Assembly: GCA_023228825.1 (NCBI GenBank)
Contig: JALOAL010000005.1
Span: 62,001 to 126,000, forward strand
Direction: 5' to 3'
From: Dehalococcoidia bacterium
GTDB lineage: Bacteria > Chloroflexota > Dehalococcoidia > UBA2979
DNA: 64,000 bases
Part shown: piece by piece, positions 15,532 through 25,960 of the stretch
Position numbering within the stretch: the stretch's first letter is position 1
Layout: each line of letters opens with the position of its first letter
Translations under genes and position numbers: made by a program
The notes under the pieces: generated by a model
Told to the model about the DNA's origin: nothing
The model's database searches: none
The model's input: the letters and a program-made list of their open reading frames with translations, nothing else

Positions 15532-16482
15532 CTAGTGCGGGTGGAGGTGTCCGCCATGCTCGTGCCCCCCATCCTCATGCCCTCCATGCTCACGCGCGAA
15601 GGCCTCAGGCGGTAGGGGCTCCACGTCCACCCACTTGCGGTAGCCCTCTGGGGTGCGGGTCATGCGGCCCACGCCGGGGTAGGCGCCGTGGCAGAACATC
15701 ACCAGCGCGCCCGCCTCGATGCACTCGTCCATCAGGCGCTTCTTCGTTTCCATGGAGACGAGGGGCAGAGTGTCCAGCCCGGAGACCCACGGCGTGCGCT
15801 CCAGTTGCGTCCGGTGCTGTGCGAGGTCGCCCAGGTAGACGCCCCACTCCTGCCCGGACCGCACCACCACCGTGGAGTGGCCGTCCGTGTGCCCCGGCGC
15901 CGGCACGAAGATCACCTCGTCCGTGATGCGGTGCTCACCGTCCATCAGGTCCAGGCGGTCCGCGATCGGGTCAAGGTTCCTCGACAGGTAGGTGGCCCTC
16001 GTGCGTTCGTTGGGGTGCGTGGCGTCTTCCCACTCGCGCGCACTCACGACGTAGCGGGCGTTGGGGAACGTGGGCACCGGCGCCGCGTCCGGCGCGCCGC
16101 CGTTCGGGATCGTGGTGTTCCACCCGCAATGGTCCGCGTGCAGGTGCGTGTTCACCACGATGTCGACCTCCTCCGGCGTCACGCCGAGCGCACCCAGGGA
16201 GTCGAGGAGCGTCCCCTCCTCCGCCGGTGACGCGGCGTCACGGTCGCCGGGTTTCGCACCGACCCCCGTCTCGATGAGGATGGTCTTGCCCTGCGAGCGC
16301 AGCAGCAGGCAGTTCAGACCCAGGGGGATGCGATAGCGGTCGTCCAGCGGGCCGCTCACGCGCTCCCACATCACGCGCGGCACCACGCCGAAGATCGCCC
16401 CGGCGTCGTACCAGTACGTGCCGTCGTTCACCACGGCGAGGTCCACCCCGCCGATCCGGAACTTCGCTCCGCTCGGGATCAC
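15532..16482 (-). CDS. Metallo-beta-lactamase-fold hydrolase with His-rich tail
   Basis: GTG 16482, behind GGTGG and 14 nt after the stop of the PPOX gene, gives 316 residues. The metal motif HLHADH (113-118) is followed by GHTDGHS, GDLAQH and a final CHGAYPG histidine, the usual binuclear metal set of MBL-fold hydrolases (lactonase/AttM-like group). The last 18 residues are very rich in His and Gly (HGGHEDGGHEHGGHLHPH), probably binding metal ions. A second MBL gene lies at 18050. Substrate unknown; an ester or lactone is likely. Confidence 0.87.
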   Translation of the reverse strand: MIPSGAKFRIGGVDLAVVNDGTYWYDAGAIFGVVPRVMWERVSGPLDDRYRIPLGLNCLLLRSQGKTILIETGVGAKPGDRDAASPAEEGTLLDSLGALGVTPEEVDIVVNTHLHADHCGWNTTIPNGGAPDAAPVPTFPNARYVVSAREWEDATHPNERTRATYLSRNLDPIADRLDLMDGEHRITDEVIFVPAPGHTDGHSTVVVRSGQEWGVYLGDLAQHRTQLERTPWVSGLDTLPLVSMETKKRLMDECIEAGALVMFCHGAYPGVGRMTRTPEGYRKWVDVEPLPPEAFAREHGGHEDGGHEHGGHLHPH

Positions 16483-16495
16483 GCTGCACCACCCA

Positions 16496-16906
16496 TCAGT
16501 ACGCCCACGAGATGATGCGACGTGGAACGATGCGCACGATGACCGAGGTTTCTGGCGTCGCGGTGCTGCGTTCGGCGTAGCGGTTGCCCGCCTGCTCGCC
16601 CAGGTAGTGGACCGCCGCCTCCCGGAGCAGGCCCACGTAGTCGCCCTCCAACTCCTCGGCTGTGCCTTCGATGATGGCGGCGCGGTAGGGTGCCTCCTTC
16701 GTGTCCACGCAGAGCGAGACGTTGGGGTTGGCCTGCGCGTTGCGCCACTTGCGGCTGTCCCGGTCCACCAGGACAAACGCCGCGCCGTCTCGCCAGAGGT
16801 GCCACACCGGCGAGAGCGCCGGCCGACCGTCCGGCGTCACGGAGCCAAACACGCTCACGCGCGGCTCTGAGAGCAGCGCATCGATCTCTTCCTGCGTCAT
16901 TGCCAC
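16496..16906 (-). CDS. PPOX/FMN-binding split-barrel protein
   Basis: 136 residues from GTG 16906 (GGGGAGG seven bases upstream); ATG 16900 is a close alternative. The pyridoxamine-5'-phosphate-oxidase-like fold is seen in RVSVFGSVTPDGRPALSPVWHLW, FVLVDRDSRKWRNAQANPNVSLCVD and AIIEGTAEELE. Actinobacterial and Chloroflexota members bind FMN or F420. A paralogue follows the same pattern at 16965-17384. The stop is 13 nt before the MBL gene start, so these are probably one operon. Confidence 0.82.
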   Translation of the reverse strand: MAMTQEEIDALLSEPRVSVFGSVTPDGRPALSPVWHLWRDGAAFVLVDRDSRKWRNAQANPNVSLCVDTKEAPYRAAIIEGTAEELEGDYVGLLREAAVHYLGEQAGNRYAERSTATPETSVIVRIVPRRIISWAY

Positions 16907-16964
16907 GATCACGCCTCCCCGCCCCTGCATGCCGATGCTATCCGAGGCTCCGCGTGCGGGGAGA

Positions 16965-17384
16965 CTACGACCGCTGGTGAGTCACCCGTTCTGGGACGAT
17001 GCGGAAGTGCGCCACGTCCGCGCGATCGCCTCGGTAACCCTCCGCGAACGTCTCGCCGCGCTCCGGCCCGTAGTACGCAAGGGCCATCGTCCGCACGTCG
17101 TCGTACAGCGAGCGGTCGGTGACTTCCTCTACGCGGCCGTCGATAATCACCGCCTCGTACCGCTCGGGGTCCCGCTCGTCCACGGAGAGGGAGACCCGCG
17201 GGTTCGCCTCGATCTCGCGCCACTTGCGGGTGCCGCGACCGGTGAACAGGTGGGCGGCATCGTCGTCCCAGAGGAACCATATGGGCGCGGTCCTCGGATG
17301 TCCTTGCGCATCGACCGTGGCGATGACGGCCACGCGCGCCTCGCGCAGGAAGGCCTCCGCCTCCCGGGTGATCGTCGCGGACAT
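16965..17384 (-). CDS. PPOX/F420-binding split-barrel protein, second copy
   Basis: 139 residues from ATG 17384, with GAGGAGG four bases upstream. The pattern RVAVIATVDAQGHPRTAPIWFLWDDD, LFTGRGTRKWREIEANPRVSLSVD, AVIIDGRVEEVTD matches the PPOX-type split barrel. It aligns with the neighbouring 16496-16906 product along its whole length, so a tandem duplication is clear. Cofactor (FMN or F420) and substrate are not determinable. Divergent from the DinB gene with a 115-nt gap. Confidence 0.84.
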   Translation of the reverse strand: MSATITREAEAFLREARVAVIATVDAQGHPRTAPIWFLWDDDAAHLFTGRGTRKWREIEANPRVSLSVDERDPERYEAVIIDGRVEEVTDRSLYDDVRTMALAYYGPERGETFAEGYRGDRADVAHFRIVPERVTHQRS

Positions 17385-17499
17385 GGAGCCTCCTCGAATC
17401 GGGACGCGGGCTGGATACATACCTGGACACAGGTCTGGGCACGCCGGGCGTTGTCCTCGAAGCGTAATGTGCGCTGGAAAGCACCCGCGGGAGGGCACC

Positions 17500-18027
17500 A
17501 TGGCGACCAGCGACTTCATCCGAGACTCGTTCGCGCGACTACACAAGTCGCTACAAGACTCCACGTCCGACCTGACCGTGGAGCAACTGAACTTCACGCC
17601 AGACCAGGAACACCACTCCATCGCGTGGATCCTCTGGCACGCCTACCGCACCGCCGACGTGATCGGCAGCCGCCTGCTCTGGCAGAGCGACGAACGCTGG
17701 GCGCGCGACGGCTGGGCGTCACGCCTTGGCATGCCGGAGGCGGGCCAGGGCACCGGCCACTCCCCGGACGAGGCGCACGCGATCCACATCGAGGACCTGG
17801 GCACGTTCATGGGGTACGCGGACGGCGTCATCGCCGACTGCGACGCCTATCTCGCCCCCATGAGCGACGAGGACCTGCAGCAGCCTCGCCCCTGGCGCAA
17901 CGCACCCAGCGGCGAGGAGCCCATCGCGGCGATCATCGGCAACCACGTGATGACCCACATCTACGGCCACCGCAACGAGATCTACTGGCTGCGCTCGCTC
18001 CAGGGCCTGAAGGGCTCGCCGAACTAG
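17500..18027 (+). CDS. DinB family protein
   Basis: ATG 17500 follows GGGAGGG and gives 175 residues. It is a four-helix DinB/YfiT-type protein: an N-terminal RDSFARLHKSLQDSTSDLTVEQLN helix pair, HHSIAWILWHAYRTADV carrying the first metal histidines, and C-terminal NHVMTHIYGHRNEIYWLR carrying the others. Metal-dependent thiol transferases such as mycothiol or bacillithiol S-transferases belong here. Convergent with the MBL gene, 22 nt between stops. Confidence 0.82.
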   Translation: MATSDFIRDSFARLHKSLQDSTSDLTVEQLNFTPDQEHHSIAWILWHAYRTADVIGSRLLWQSDERWARDGWASRLGMPEAGQGTGHSPDEAHAIHIEDLGTFMGYADGVIADCDAYLAPMSDEDLQQPRPWRNAPSGEEPIAAIIGNHVMTHIYGHRNEIYWLRSLQGLKGSPN

Positions 18028-18049
18028 GGCTGACAGCGTCGGGTGTGAC

Positions 18050-18943
18050 CTATTCCGAGCGGTGGACGTACTCCCACGCGTAGCCGGTGGCCGTCGGGCG
18101 CACGCGGCCCAGCGTGAGGATGGGAAAGTGCCCGCCCGTCACCAGGGCGTCCCGCTCCACCGCCAGCGCACTCAGGCGGCCGCGTGAGCGGGTGGACTCC
18201 GCAGGGTCAAAGTCCACAGCGGGGATCCAGTCGTGGTGCTCGAAGTGGACCGGGTGGTGCGCGGCGTCGCCCGTGATCAACAGGTGCTGCCCCCCGGAGG
18301 CAAGCATGAACGAGGTGTGCCCCGGCGTGTGGCCTGGCGTGGGCACGGCGGTGAGGCCGGGGGAGACCTCGTGCTCCCCGTCGAAGGTGCGGACGCGGTC
18401 GGCGGCCTGGTAGGGCAGGATGTTGCGGTGCGCTGCGGCCGCGCGGTCCTGCGATTCCGCCTCGGCGCCCTGGCCGCTCATCCAGTAGTCGAGTTCGGCC
18501 TGCGCGAGGACGATCTGGGCGTTGGGGAAAGTCAGTTCGCCCTCGTCAGTGACGTTCGTGCCGCAGTGGTCGGGGTGCAGGTGGGTGTGCACCACCGCGT
18601 CGATCTCCTCGCGGCGCACGCCGAGTTCCTCGATACGCGCGAGCAGTTCACCGCCCCCGGGGATGCCCATGGTGCGGGCCAGGCCGCCGAAGCCAGAGTC
18701 AATGAGGATCGTGCGCTGGCCGTCGCGCACCAGGAAGGTGCCGAAGTTGAACGGCAGCGGCGCCTCCGGATCGGTGATGCCCAGCGCCTGCGTCCACTGG
18801 GCCGCCTCCACGCCGTGGAAGAAGCCTCCCAGCGCCCGGTCCGGCGCCCCGTCTGAGAGCGCGGCCACCCGCAACGACCCGAGGGTGAACTGCGCGCTCA
18901 GACGCGAGGCGCCTGGCTCGACCTCCACGGCGGAGTGGGACAT
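18050..18943 (-). CDS. Metallo-beta-lactamase-fold hydrolase
   Basis: 297 residues. The metal motif HLHPDH is at 121-126, followed by PTPGHTPGHTSF, ITGDAAHHPVHFEH and TGGHFP, the complete MBL-fold set. AGGAG lies seven bases before ATG 18943. It is related to, but not a close copy of, the 15532-16482 product and lacks the His-rich tail. Probably a lactonase or esterase-type hydrolase; the substrate is unknown. Confidence 0.87.
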   Translation of the reverse strand: MSHSAVEVEPGASRLSAQFTLGSLRVAALSDGAPDRALGGFFHGVEAAQWTQALGITDPEAPLPFNFGTFLVRDGQRTILIDSGFGGLARTMGIPGGGELLARIEELGVRREEIDAVVHTHLHPDHCGTNVTDEGELTFPNAQIVLAQAELDYWMSGQGAEAESQDRAAAAHRNILPYQAADRVRTFDGEHEVSPGLTAVPTPGHTPGHTSFMLASGGQHLLITGDAAHHPVHFEHHDWIPAVDFDPAESTRSRGRLSALAVERDALVTGGHFPILTLGRVRPTATGYAWEYVHRSE

Positions 18944-19017
18944 GGTGGACTCCTGTCTTGTCGTAGCGCTGGGCAGCCTGCCGGCCAGCGCGTCTTCGCA
19001 TGACTTCGTTATGACAG

Positions 19018-19046
19018 TTGAGGCGGAACAGGGCGACTTCTATAGT
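19018..19046 (+). promoter_or_regulatory. Sigma70-type promoter of ilvE
   Basis: TTGAGG (19018-19023), a 17-base spacer and TATAGT (19041-19046) form the strongest housekeeping promoter in the window. The predicted start of transcription is near 19053, leaving a ~53-nt untranslated leader with AAGGAG before the ATG. I see no leader peptide here, unlike before ilvB and cimA. Confidence 0.75.
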
Positions 19047-19105
19047 TGCCCGGACTCCGCCCGGGGCGCTCCTCCGAGCCGCCCGGCGGACCCAAGGAGT
19101 ACCTG

Positions 19106-20050
19106 ATGCCGAACCCGACCGCGTTCTTCGAGGGCAAGTTTGTCCCGCTGGCGGAGGCGAACGTCAACATCATGACGCATGCCTTCAACTACGGGACCGC
19201 AGTCTTCGAAGGAGTACGTGGCAACTGGAACGCGGACCAGGGCGAACTCTACCTCTTCAAGGTGCGCGACCACGTCCGCCGCATCCGCCAGAGCGCCAAG
19301 ATCATGCGCATGGACGGCATCACGTACTCGGAAGACGAGATGTGCGGCATCCTGCTAGAGGCGGTGGCGCGCAACGGCTACCAGGAGGACGTCTACGTCC
19401 GCCCCATGATCTACAAGTCCTCTGAGGTGGTGGGCGTGCGCATGCACAACCTGGAGGACCAGTTCCTGGTCTTCGTCACGCCTTTCGGCGCCTACCTGGA
19501 CCCGGAGGCGGGTGCGCGCTGCGCCACCTCCTCCTGGCGTCGCATCGACGACACGATGATCCCGGCGCGGGCCAAGGTGAACGGCCTGTACGTAAACAAC
19601 GCCATGGCCAAGACGGAGGCGCAACTCAACGGCTTCGACGAGGCCATCATGCTCAACGAGGACGGCCACGTCTCCGAGGGATCCGGCGAGAACATCGTCA
19701 TGATCCGCCACGGCGTGCTCATCACGCCGCCGCCCAGCGACAACATCCTGGAGGGCATCACGCTGGAGACCGCCCTCTACATGGCGGAGCGCGAGTTCGG
19801 CCTGCGGGTGGAGCGCCGCTCAATCGACCGTTCCGAGTTGTACATCGCGGACGAGGTCTTCATGACGGGCACGGCGGCCCACGTCACTCCGGTGGTGGAG
19901 ATCGACCGCGTCCCCGTGGGCGACGGCCGCCCGGGCGTGGTGTCCAAGCAGATCCAGGACCTCTACTTCCAGGCGATCACGGGCCGCCTCCCGCAGTACG
20001 CCGAGTGGCTCACCCCCGTCTACCAGGGCTCGCAGGTGGCGACCTCGTAG
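19106..20050 (+). CDS. ilvE: Branched-chain amino-acid aminotransferase
   Basis: ATG 19106 behind AAGGAG with six-base spacing gives 314 residues, the normal size of bacterial class IV BCATs. Pyridoxal phosphate binds Lys157 (ARAKVNGLYVNN); NYGTAVFEG near the N-terminus, DEAIMLNEDGHVSEGSGENI and EVFMTGTAAHVTPV are family signatures. It performs the last step of Leu, Ile and Val synthesis and the first step of their breakdown, using glutamate/2-oxoglutarate. Single gene with its own promoter, 4.2 kb upstream of the ilvB operon. Confidence 0.95.
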   Translation: MPNPTAFFEGKFVPLAEANVNIMTHAFNYGTAVFEGVRGNWNADQGELYLFKVRDHVRRIRQSAKIMRMDGITYSEDEMCGILLEAVARNGYQEDVYVRPMIYKSSEVVGVRMHNLEDQFLVFVTPFGAYLDPEAGARCATSSWRRIDDTMIPARAKVNGLYVNNAMAKTEAQLNGFDEAIMLNEDGHVSEGSGENIVMIRHGVLITPPPSDNILEGITLETALYMAEREFGLRVERRSIDRSELYIADEVFMTGTAAHVTPVVEIDRVPVGDGRPGVVSKQIQDLYFQAITGRLPQYAEWLTPVYQGSQVATS

Positions 20051-20241
20051 GACACGACAGCCCTCGGAAGTCCCGGTGCGCCCCACGCCTCCAGGGCCAG
20101 GAGGGCGCAACACGCTGCGTCCGTTCGCGCGTGATAGCCGCGCGACGGAGGCACTGCCGGTAACGGTGGGAGCCTCTAGACTGGGGCAGGCCGCTCCCGG
20201 CGTTCTCCCCGCGCCGGCTCGCGCGGGGTAGGAGACGGCGC

Positions 20242-21144
20242 GTGTTTTATCAGCCGCCCCGTACGCTCGGGCTGCTCACCGGCGCGCTCCTGGCCGCGTG
20301 GGGCATCGGCATCACCATCATCCTCGGCATCTTCGCCTTCGGGAGGCCGTTCGACATCGTCACCACGGTGGCGTACATCGGCATGGCCGTGTCGGCGGGG
20401 GTGTCGCTGGTGTTCCTGTACTGGTGCTACGCGCTGGCCACGCTCTCCTACGCGCTGGACCGCAACGGGCTGGTGATCCACTGGGGGCCGCTGAGCCAGG
20501 TGGTGCCGCTGGGTGCGATCGAGCGCCTTGTGCCAGGCACCTCCGTGGGGGTGCCACGCGTGGGTGGCGTCTCGTGGCTGGGCTACCACGTGGGACGCGG
20601 CTTCATCGATCGCATCGGCGAAGTGCTGTTCTACTCCACCCACCAGTCGGAGGAGCAGGTCCTGTACGTCATGACGTCCGAGCGCAACTACGCCATCTCC
20701 GTCTCCGACCCGGCGGCGTTCGCACGCGAGATCCAGGTGCGCCAGGACCTGGGGCCCACAGCCACGGTGACGCATCACGTGGAGCGCACCCTCCCCGCAC
20801 TGCAGGGCTTCTGGACGGACCGCCGGGGGATGACGCTGGCCCTGCTGGCCGCCGCCCTGGGCGCGCTGGTCTGGCTGGTGGTGGCGTGGCGCTATGGCTC
20901 GCTGCCCCAGTCGTTCGAGTTGTACTTCCCGCCCAGCCAGTCCTCGCCGCTGGTGGAACTGGTGGGGCGGTCCGCCGTGCTGGAGTTGCCCCGGGTAGCC
21001 TCCATACTGCTGGGCTTCAACCTGGTGCTGGGGGTGGGGTTGTACCTGTGGGACCGCGCGGCGGCGTACGCCGTCTTCGTCGCGGCTGCCCTCATCCAGG
21101 TCGGCTTCATCGTCGCCTTCCTGCTGGCCACGTCTGACCTGTAA
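20242..21144 (+). CDS. Bacterial PH-domain membrane protein
   Basis: 300 residues from GTG 20242 (AGGAG upstream). Two N-terminal membrane segments (LLTGALLAAWGIGITIILGI and VAYIGMAVSAGVSLVFLYW) precede a PH-like beta domain (YALDRNGLVIHWGPLSQVVPLGAIERLVPG ... EQVLYVMTSERNYAISVSDPAAFAREI). A C-terminal half with three more hydrophobic segments follows. Members of this group are structural or sensing membrane proteins without assigned reaction. A TAGACT box at 20176 is a possible -10. The geranylgeranyl-reductase-like gene starts 32 nt downstream. Confidence 0.75.
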   Translation: MFYQPPRTLGLLTGALLAAWGIGITIILGIFAFGRPFDIVTTVAYIGMAVSAGVSLVFLYWCYALATLSYALDRNGLVIHWGPLSQVVPLGAIERLVPGTSVGVPRVGGVSWLGYHVGRGFIDRIGEVLFYSTHQSEEQVLYVMTSERNYAISVSDPAAFAREIQVRQDLGPTATVTHHVERTLPALQGFWTDRRGMTLALLAAALGALVWLVVAWRYGSLPQSFELYFPPSQSSPLVELVGRSAVLELPRVASILLGFNLVLGVGLYLWDRAAAYAVFVAAALIQVGFIVAFLLATSDL

Positions 21145-21176
21145 CCGGCCCTGCGAGGCCACCCGATGAGCAAGGG

Positions 21177-22394
21177 GTGACGAGGATCAACGCGCGAACT
21201 TCCCTGCAGGCAGATGTCGTCGTGGTGGGCGCCGGGCCCGCCGGCAGCACCACCGCTCGCGAGGCCGCCTCCCGAGGCGCCTCCGTGATCCTCCTGGACC
21301 GCGCCACATTCCCGCGCGACAAGCCGTGCGGCGGCGGCGTCACCATCCGCTGCGCCAACCTGCTCCCGTTCTCCATTGAGCCGGTGGTCGAAGACGTGAT
21401 CACCGGCGCGCGCTTGAAGATCCGAGGCGGCCGCGAGCAGGTGCGCGACGCGGAGCAGCCGCTGACCTACATGACGCAGCGTCGCCACCTGGACGCCTTC
21501 CTCGTGGAGCAGGCCCAGGCCGCCGGCGCGGAGTTCCGCGACGGCGAGCCGGTGACGGAGGTCCGAGCGCACCCCGACCGCACGTACACCGTGGGCACCC
21601 GCAGCGTGGAGATCCTCACGCGCGTGGTGATCGGCGCAGACGGCGCCAACGGCGTGGTGGGCAACCGCCTGGGCTACGAGGCGGCGGCCTCCGCAGCCGT
21701 GGCGCTGGAGGGCAACCACGTCTACCCGGACGGCGTGCCGGATCGTTGGAAGCACCGAGTGGCGCTGCACTTCGGCCGCTACCCCGGCGGCTACGGCTGG
21801 GTCTTCCCGAAGGGTGACCACGTCAACGTGGGCGTCGGCGGGTGGAAGCACGCGATGGGGCCGCGCCTGCGCGAACACCTGGACGCCTTCTGCCGCACCT
21901 ACGGCTTCGAGATGGACCGCCTGGAGCAACTGCGCGGGCACCACCTGCCCATGCAGCGTCGAGGCATGGTGATGGCGGCGCAGGGCTCGGCGGTCGTGGG
22001 TGACGCCGCCGGCCTGGTGGACCCGCTCTCGGGCGAGGGCATCTACGCGGCGCTCGCCTCCGGGACGGCCATCGGACCGGTGATCGAGGACTACCTCGCC
22101 GGGCGCGTGTCCTCGTTGCGGGAGTACCAGGCGGTGCTGGAGCGCGGCCTGATGCGGGAGGTGGACGCCTCCACGGCGCTGATGGACATCTTCCACGCGT
22201 GGCCGGACCCGTTCGTCTGGATGCTGGGGCACTCCGGCCGCTTCTGGCAGGGCGGCGTGGACCTGCTCCGAGGCGACGCCACGTACGAGGACCTCACCTA
22301 CTCCTTCGGCCGGCCGGGGCACGCGCTCCTGAAGCCGGCCTCCGCCATCGGCCGCTTCATCACCGCTCGACGCTTGCGGGCGACGGAGCGGTGA
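21177..22394 (+). CDS. Geranylgeranyl reductase family FAD-dependent oxidoreductase
   Basis: 405 residues from GTG 21177. An N-terminal FAD dinucleotide motif VVVGAGPAGSTTAREAASRG is followed by DKPCGGGVT, the YMTQRRHLDAFLVEQA segment, VIGADGANGVVGNRLGY and GDAAGLVDPLSGEGIYAAL. This set defines the geranylgeranyl-reductase/CrtP-like group, which reduces isoprenoid double bonds or oxidises lipid-like substrates. In a non-phototroph a role in isoprenoid quinone or membrane-lipid saturation is plausible but unproven. The TGA stop overlaps the GTG of the next gene. Confidence 0.85.
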   Translation: MTRINARTSLQADVVVVGAGPAGSTTAREAASRGASVILLDRATFPRDKPCGGGVTIRCANLLPFSIEPVVEDVITGARLKIRGGREQVRDAEQPLTYMTQRRHLDAFLVEQAQAAGAEFRDGEPVTEVRAHPDRTYTVGTRSVEILTRVVIGADGANGVVGNRLGYEAAASAAVALEGNHVYPDGVPDRWKHRVALHFGRYPGGYGWVFPKGDHVNVGVGGWKHAMGPRLREHLDAFCRTYGFEMDRLEQLRGHHLPMQRRGMVMAAQGSAVVGDAAGLVDPLSGEGIYAALASGTAIGPVIEDYLAGRVSSLREYQAVLERGLMREVDASTALMDIFHAWPDPFVWMLGHSGRFWQGGVDLLRGDATYEDLTYSFGRPGHALLKPASAIGRFITARRLRATER

Positions 22395-23917
22395 GGCGAC
22401 GCGGCGGGCGGCACGCGCGCGGGCGCGTCCTCGGCATCCCGGGGGCGCTCGCGGTACTCGTGGCGCTGGCGCTGGTCGCCTCCGGGTGCGTCGCGCAGGC
22501 GGGCCCGGTGCAGGCCACACCCGAGGCGACAGAGGAGCCCGTGTTCCGCCCCGTCCTCCCCACCGCGCCCACCGCCACGCCGCCTCCGCCCCTCACGGAA
22601 AACGAGGTGGACGACGCGTTGCGCGACCTGGTGTGCTGGTACGACAACCCCACGCTGGCGCAGACCTGCCTCCCACCGGGCGAGGAGTTTCTGGGCACTC
22701 TGGAACGCGTGGCGCTCTCCGACGAAGAACTGTTCGTCGCCCCGCTCATCGACATGATGTGGCTGGACGTGGGCTGGGCGCGCTGGGTGCGCGAGGCGCT
22801 GGAGCGCATCACGGGCGAACGCTTCCCCTCCGCCGCCGAGTGGTACGCGTGGATGGCCACCGACCCGCCGCCGCTGCCGGAAGACTACGCGGAGTGGAAG
22901 GGACGGCTGCTCTCCATCATCGACACGAAGTTCCGTCCGCTGCTCCCGGAGGCTGCCACCGGCGACGGACCGGGCCCGGAGCAACTGGTGTGGTCGCTCG
23001 TGGGGCCGCAGGGCGTGCCGCCACTGGACGCGCCCGCCACGGTGCACCGCGTGGAAGAGCGCTTCATGGGCAACGGAGACGTGGTCTTCGGCGTGGTGGT
23101 CGGCGGGCAGGCGCGCGCCTACCCGGAGCGCATCATCGGCTGGCACGGGTCGGTGGCTGACGAGGTGGGCGGCACGGAGGTGCTGGTGTGGCACTGCGCC
23201 GTCTGCGGCGGCGCGGCCGTCTTCAACCGGTACGCCTCGGACGGGGTCGCGTACACGTTCTCGGCGTCCGGGCTGGTGTGGGAGTCTCGCCGCCTGTACA
23301 CGGACGCGGAGACGGGCAGCCTCTGGGACGCCGTCAGCGGCCGTGCCGTGGCGGGCCCGCTGGCCGAGGCGGGCGTGCGCCTGACGCCGCGCGTCTCCGT
23401 CCGCACCACCTGGGGCGAGTGGGCCGCTCGCTACCCCGCCACCCGCGTCCTGAGCCTGGACACCGGCCACGTGCGCGACTACAGCGAGGGCGCCTCGCTC
23501 CGCATCGACGCCGACCCGGAGGGCCCGGCCTTCCCGGTGTCCGAGGTGGACGCCCGTCTGGCGCCGAAGGACCGCGTGCTGGGGGTGACGGTGAACGGCG
23601 CACGCAAGGCGTACCCCCTGGCCGTCCTGGAACAGCGCCAGTTCGTGCTGGACACCATCGGCGGTGTGGGCGTGGCGATCATCTCGTCCGGTGCGGGCCG
23701 CGGCGCCACGGTGTACGAGACCGCCGGCACGGAGTTCGAAGGCTGGAGCGGCCCCCCAGACGACCGCATCATGACGGACTCGGAAGACCTCCGCTGGTTC
23801 GTGGACGACGAGCGACTGCTGAACACTCGCAACAGCCGCGTGCGCAACGCCCTGCCGGCCCAGGTGGCCTACTGGTTCGCCTGGGCCGGCGCCTTCCCGG
23901 ACGCCGCACTCTGGTAG
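22391..23917 (+). CDS. DUF3179 lipoprotein
   Basis: 508 residues from GTG 22391, overlapping the previous stop. A basic N-terminus and hydrophobic stretch end in the lipobox LVASGC (Cys ~33), so the product is exported and lipid-anchored. From about residue 225 the DUF3179 pattern appears: GGQARAYPERIIGWHGSVADEVGGTEVLVWHCAVCGGAAVFNR, then SASGLVWESRRLYTD, SLWDAVSGRAVAGPLA and RKAYPLAVLEQRQFVLDTIGG. The CAVCGG cysteines suggest metal or heme-like binding. Function of the family is unknown; its N-terminal 200 residues are not shared with the short DUF3179 proteins. Confidence 0.85.
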   Translation: MRRRGGRHARGRVLGIPGALAVLVALALVASGCVAQAGPVQATPEATEEPVFRPVLPTAPTATPPPPLTENEVDDALRDLVCWYDNPTLAQTCLPPGEEFLGTLERVALSDEELFVAPLIDMMWLDVGWARWVREALERITGERFPSAAEWYAWMATDPPPLPEDYAEWKGRLLSIIDTKFRPLLPEAATGDGPGPEQLVWSLVGPQGVPPLDAPATVHRVEERFMGNGDVVFGVVVGGQARAYPERIIGWHGSVADEVGGTEVLVWHCAVCGGAAVFNRYASDGVAYTFSASGLVWESRRLYTDAETGSLWDAVSGRAVAGPLAEAGVRLTPRVSVRTTWGEWAARYPATRVLSLDTGHVRDYSEGASLRIDADPEGPAFPVSEVDARLAPKDRVLGVTVNGARKAYPLAVLEQRQFVLDTIGGVGVAIISSGAGRGATVYETAGTEFEGWSGPPDDRIMTDSEDLRWFVDDERLLNTRNSRVRNALPAQVAYWFAWAGAFPDAALW

Positions 23918-23973
23918 GCGCCCCCGCGTAGACGTCGGAGATCCGGGCACACCCCGATCTTGACGCCGAAATG

Positions 23974-24001
23974 TTGACGCCAGCCGCGTGGGCCATACAC
24001 T
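23974..24001 (+). promoter_or_regulatory. Promoter of the ilv-leu operon leader
   Basis: TTGACG (23974-23979), a 16-base spacer and TACACT (23996-24001). TTGACGCC also occurs at 23960-23967, so there are two copies in direct repeat; the upstream copy may be an alternative -35 or a regulator half-site. The predicted start is at or just before the leader-peptide ATG at 24011. Confidence 0.7.
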
Positions 24002-24010
24002 GATGACCTT

Positions 24011-24094
24011 ATGGCGAGCAACAACCTCCGCATCGCCCCCGCCTCGCAGGTCACCTTCGGCGACCTCGGCCTCCTCGTACTCGTACTTATCTAG
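24011..24094 (+). CDS. Leader peptide of the ilvB operon (27 codons)
   Basis: ATG 24011 to TAG 24094 encodes 27 residues beginning MASNNLRI and ending LGLLVLVLI. The last nine residues contain five Leu, two Val and one Ile codon, exactly the amino acids made by the downstream operon. The ATG lies nine bases after a TACACT -10 box with no Shine-Dalgarno, so it is likely read from a leaderless mRNA. Two hairpins follow at once. This is the classical layout of ribosome-mediated attenuation as in enterobacterial ilv and leu leaders. A second leader of the same length and same MAS start precedes cimA. Confidence 0.82.
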   Translation: MASNNLRIAPASQVTFGDLGLLVLVLI

Positions 24095-24163
24095 GCGGCG
24101 CTTGCGCCCGTGCGCGCACGCGTCGCCTATGGCCGCCCGTGTCTGCGGGTGGCTTCTCGTGTT
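24094..24163 (+). terminator. Attenuator hairpins of the ilvB operon
   Basis: Hairpin 1 pairs GGCGGCGC (24094-24101) with GCGTCGCC (24120-24127), eight pairs with one G-U. Hairpin 2 pairs GCCGCCCG (24132-24139) with CGGGTGGC (24146-24153) around a six-base loop, followed by a moderately U-rich TTCTCGTGTT; it is the likely terminator. GGCGGC at 24094-24099 can instead pair with GCCGCC at 24132-24137, which would break hairpin 2. Its position just after the Leu/Val/Ile codons lets ribosome stalling choose between the states. Free energies not computed. Confidence 0.6.
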
Positions 24164-24221
24164 CCTCGGTAGGACGGGCGCACCGAGAATGGTGTCCCCG
24201 GTAGACAGAGAGAGACCAGCC

Positions 24222-25937
<1,716 letters not shown>

Positions 25938-25960
25938 GGCCGAGAGCAGGAGCACGAACA

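Noticed and set aside
23988..24221. N-terminal extension of IlvB upstream of ATG 24222
   Set aside because: The extension overlaps the leader peptide and hairpins and would exceed the normal AHAS length; MSHSGAANGTRMSGADIVLECL fits the family start.
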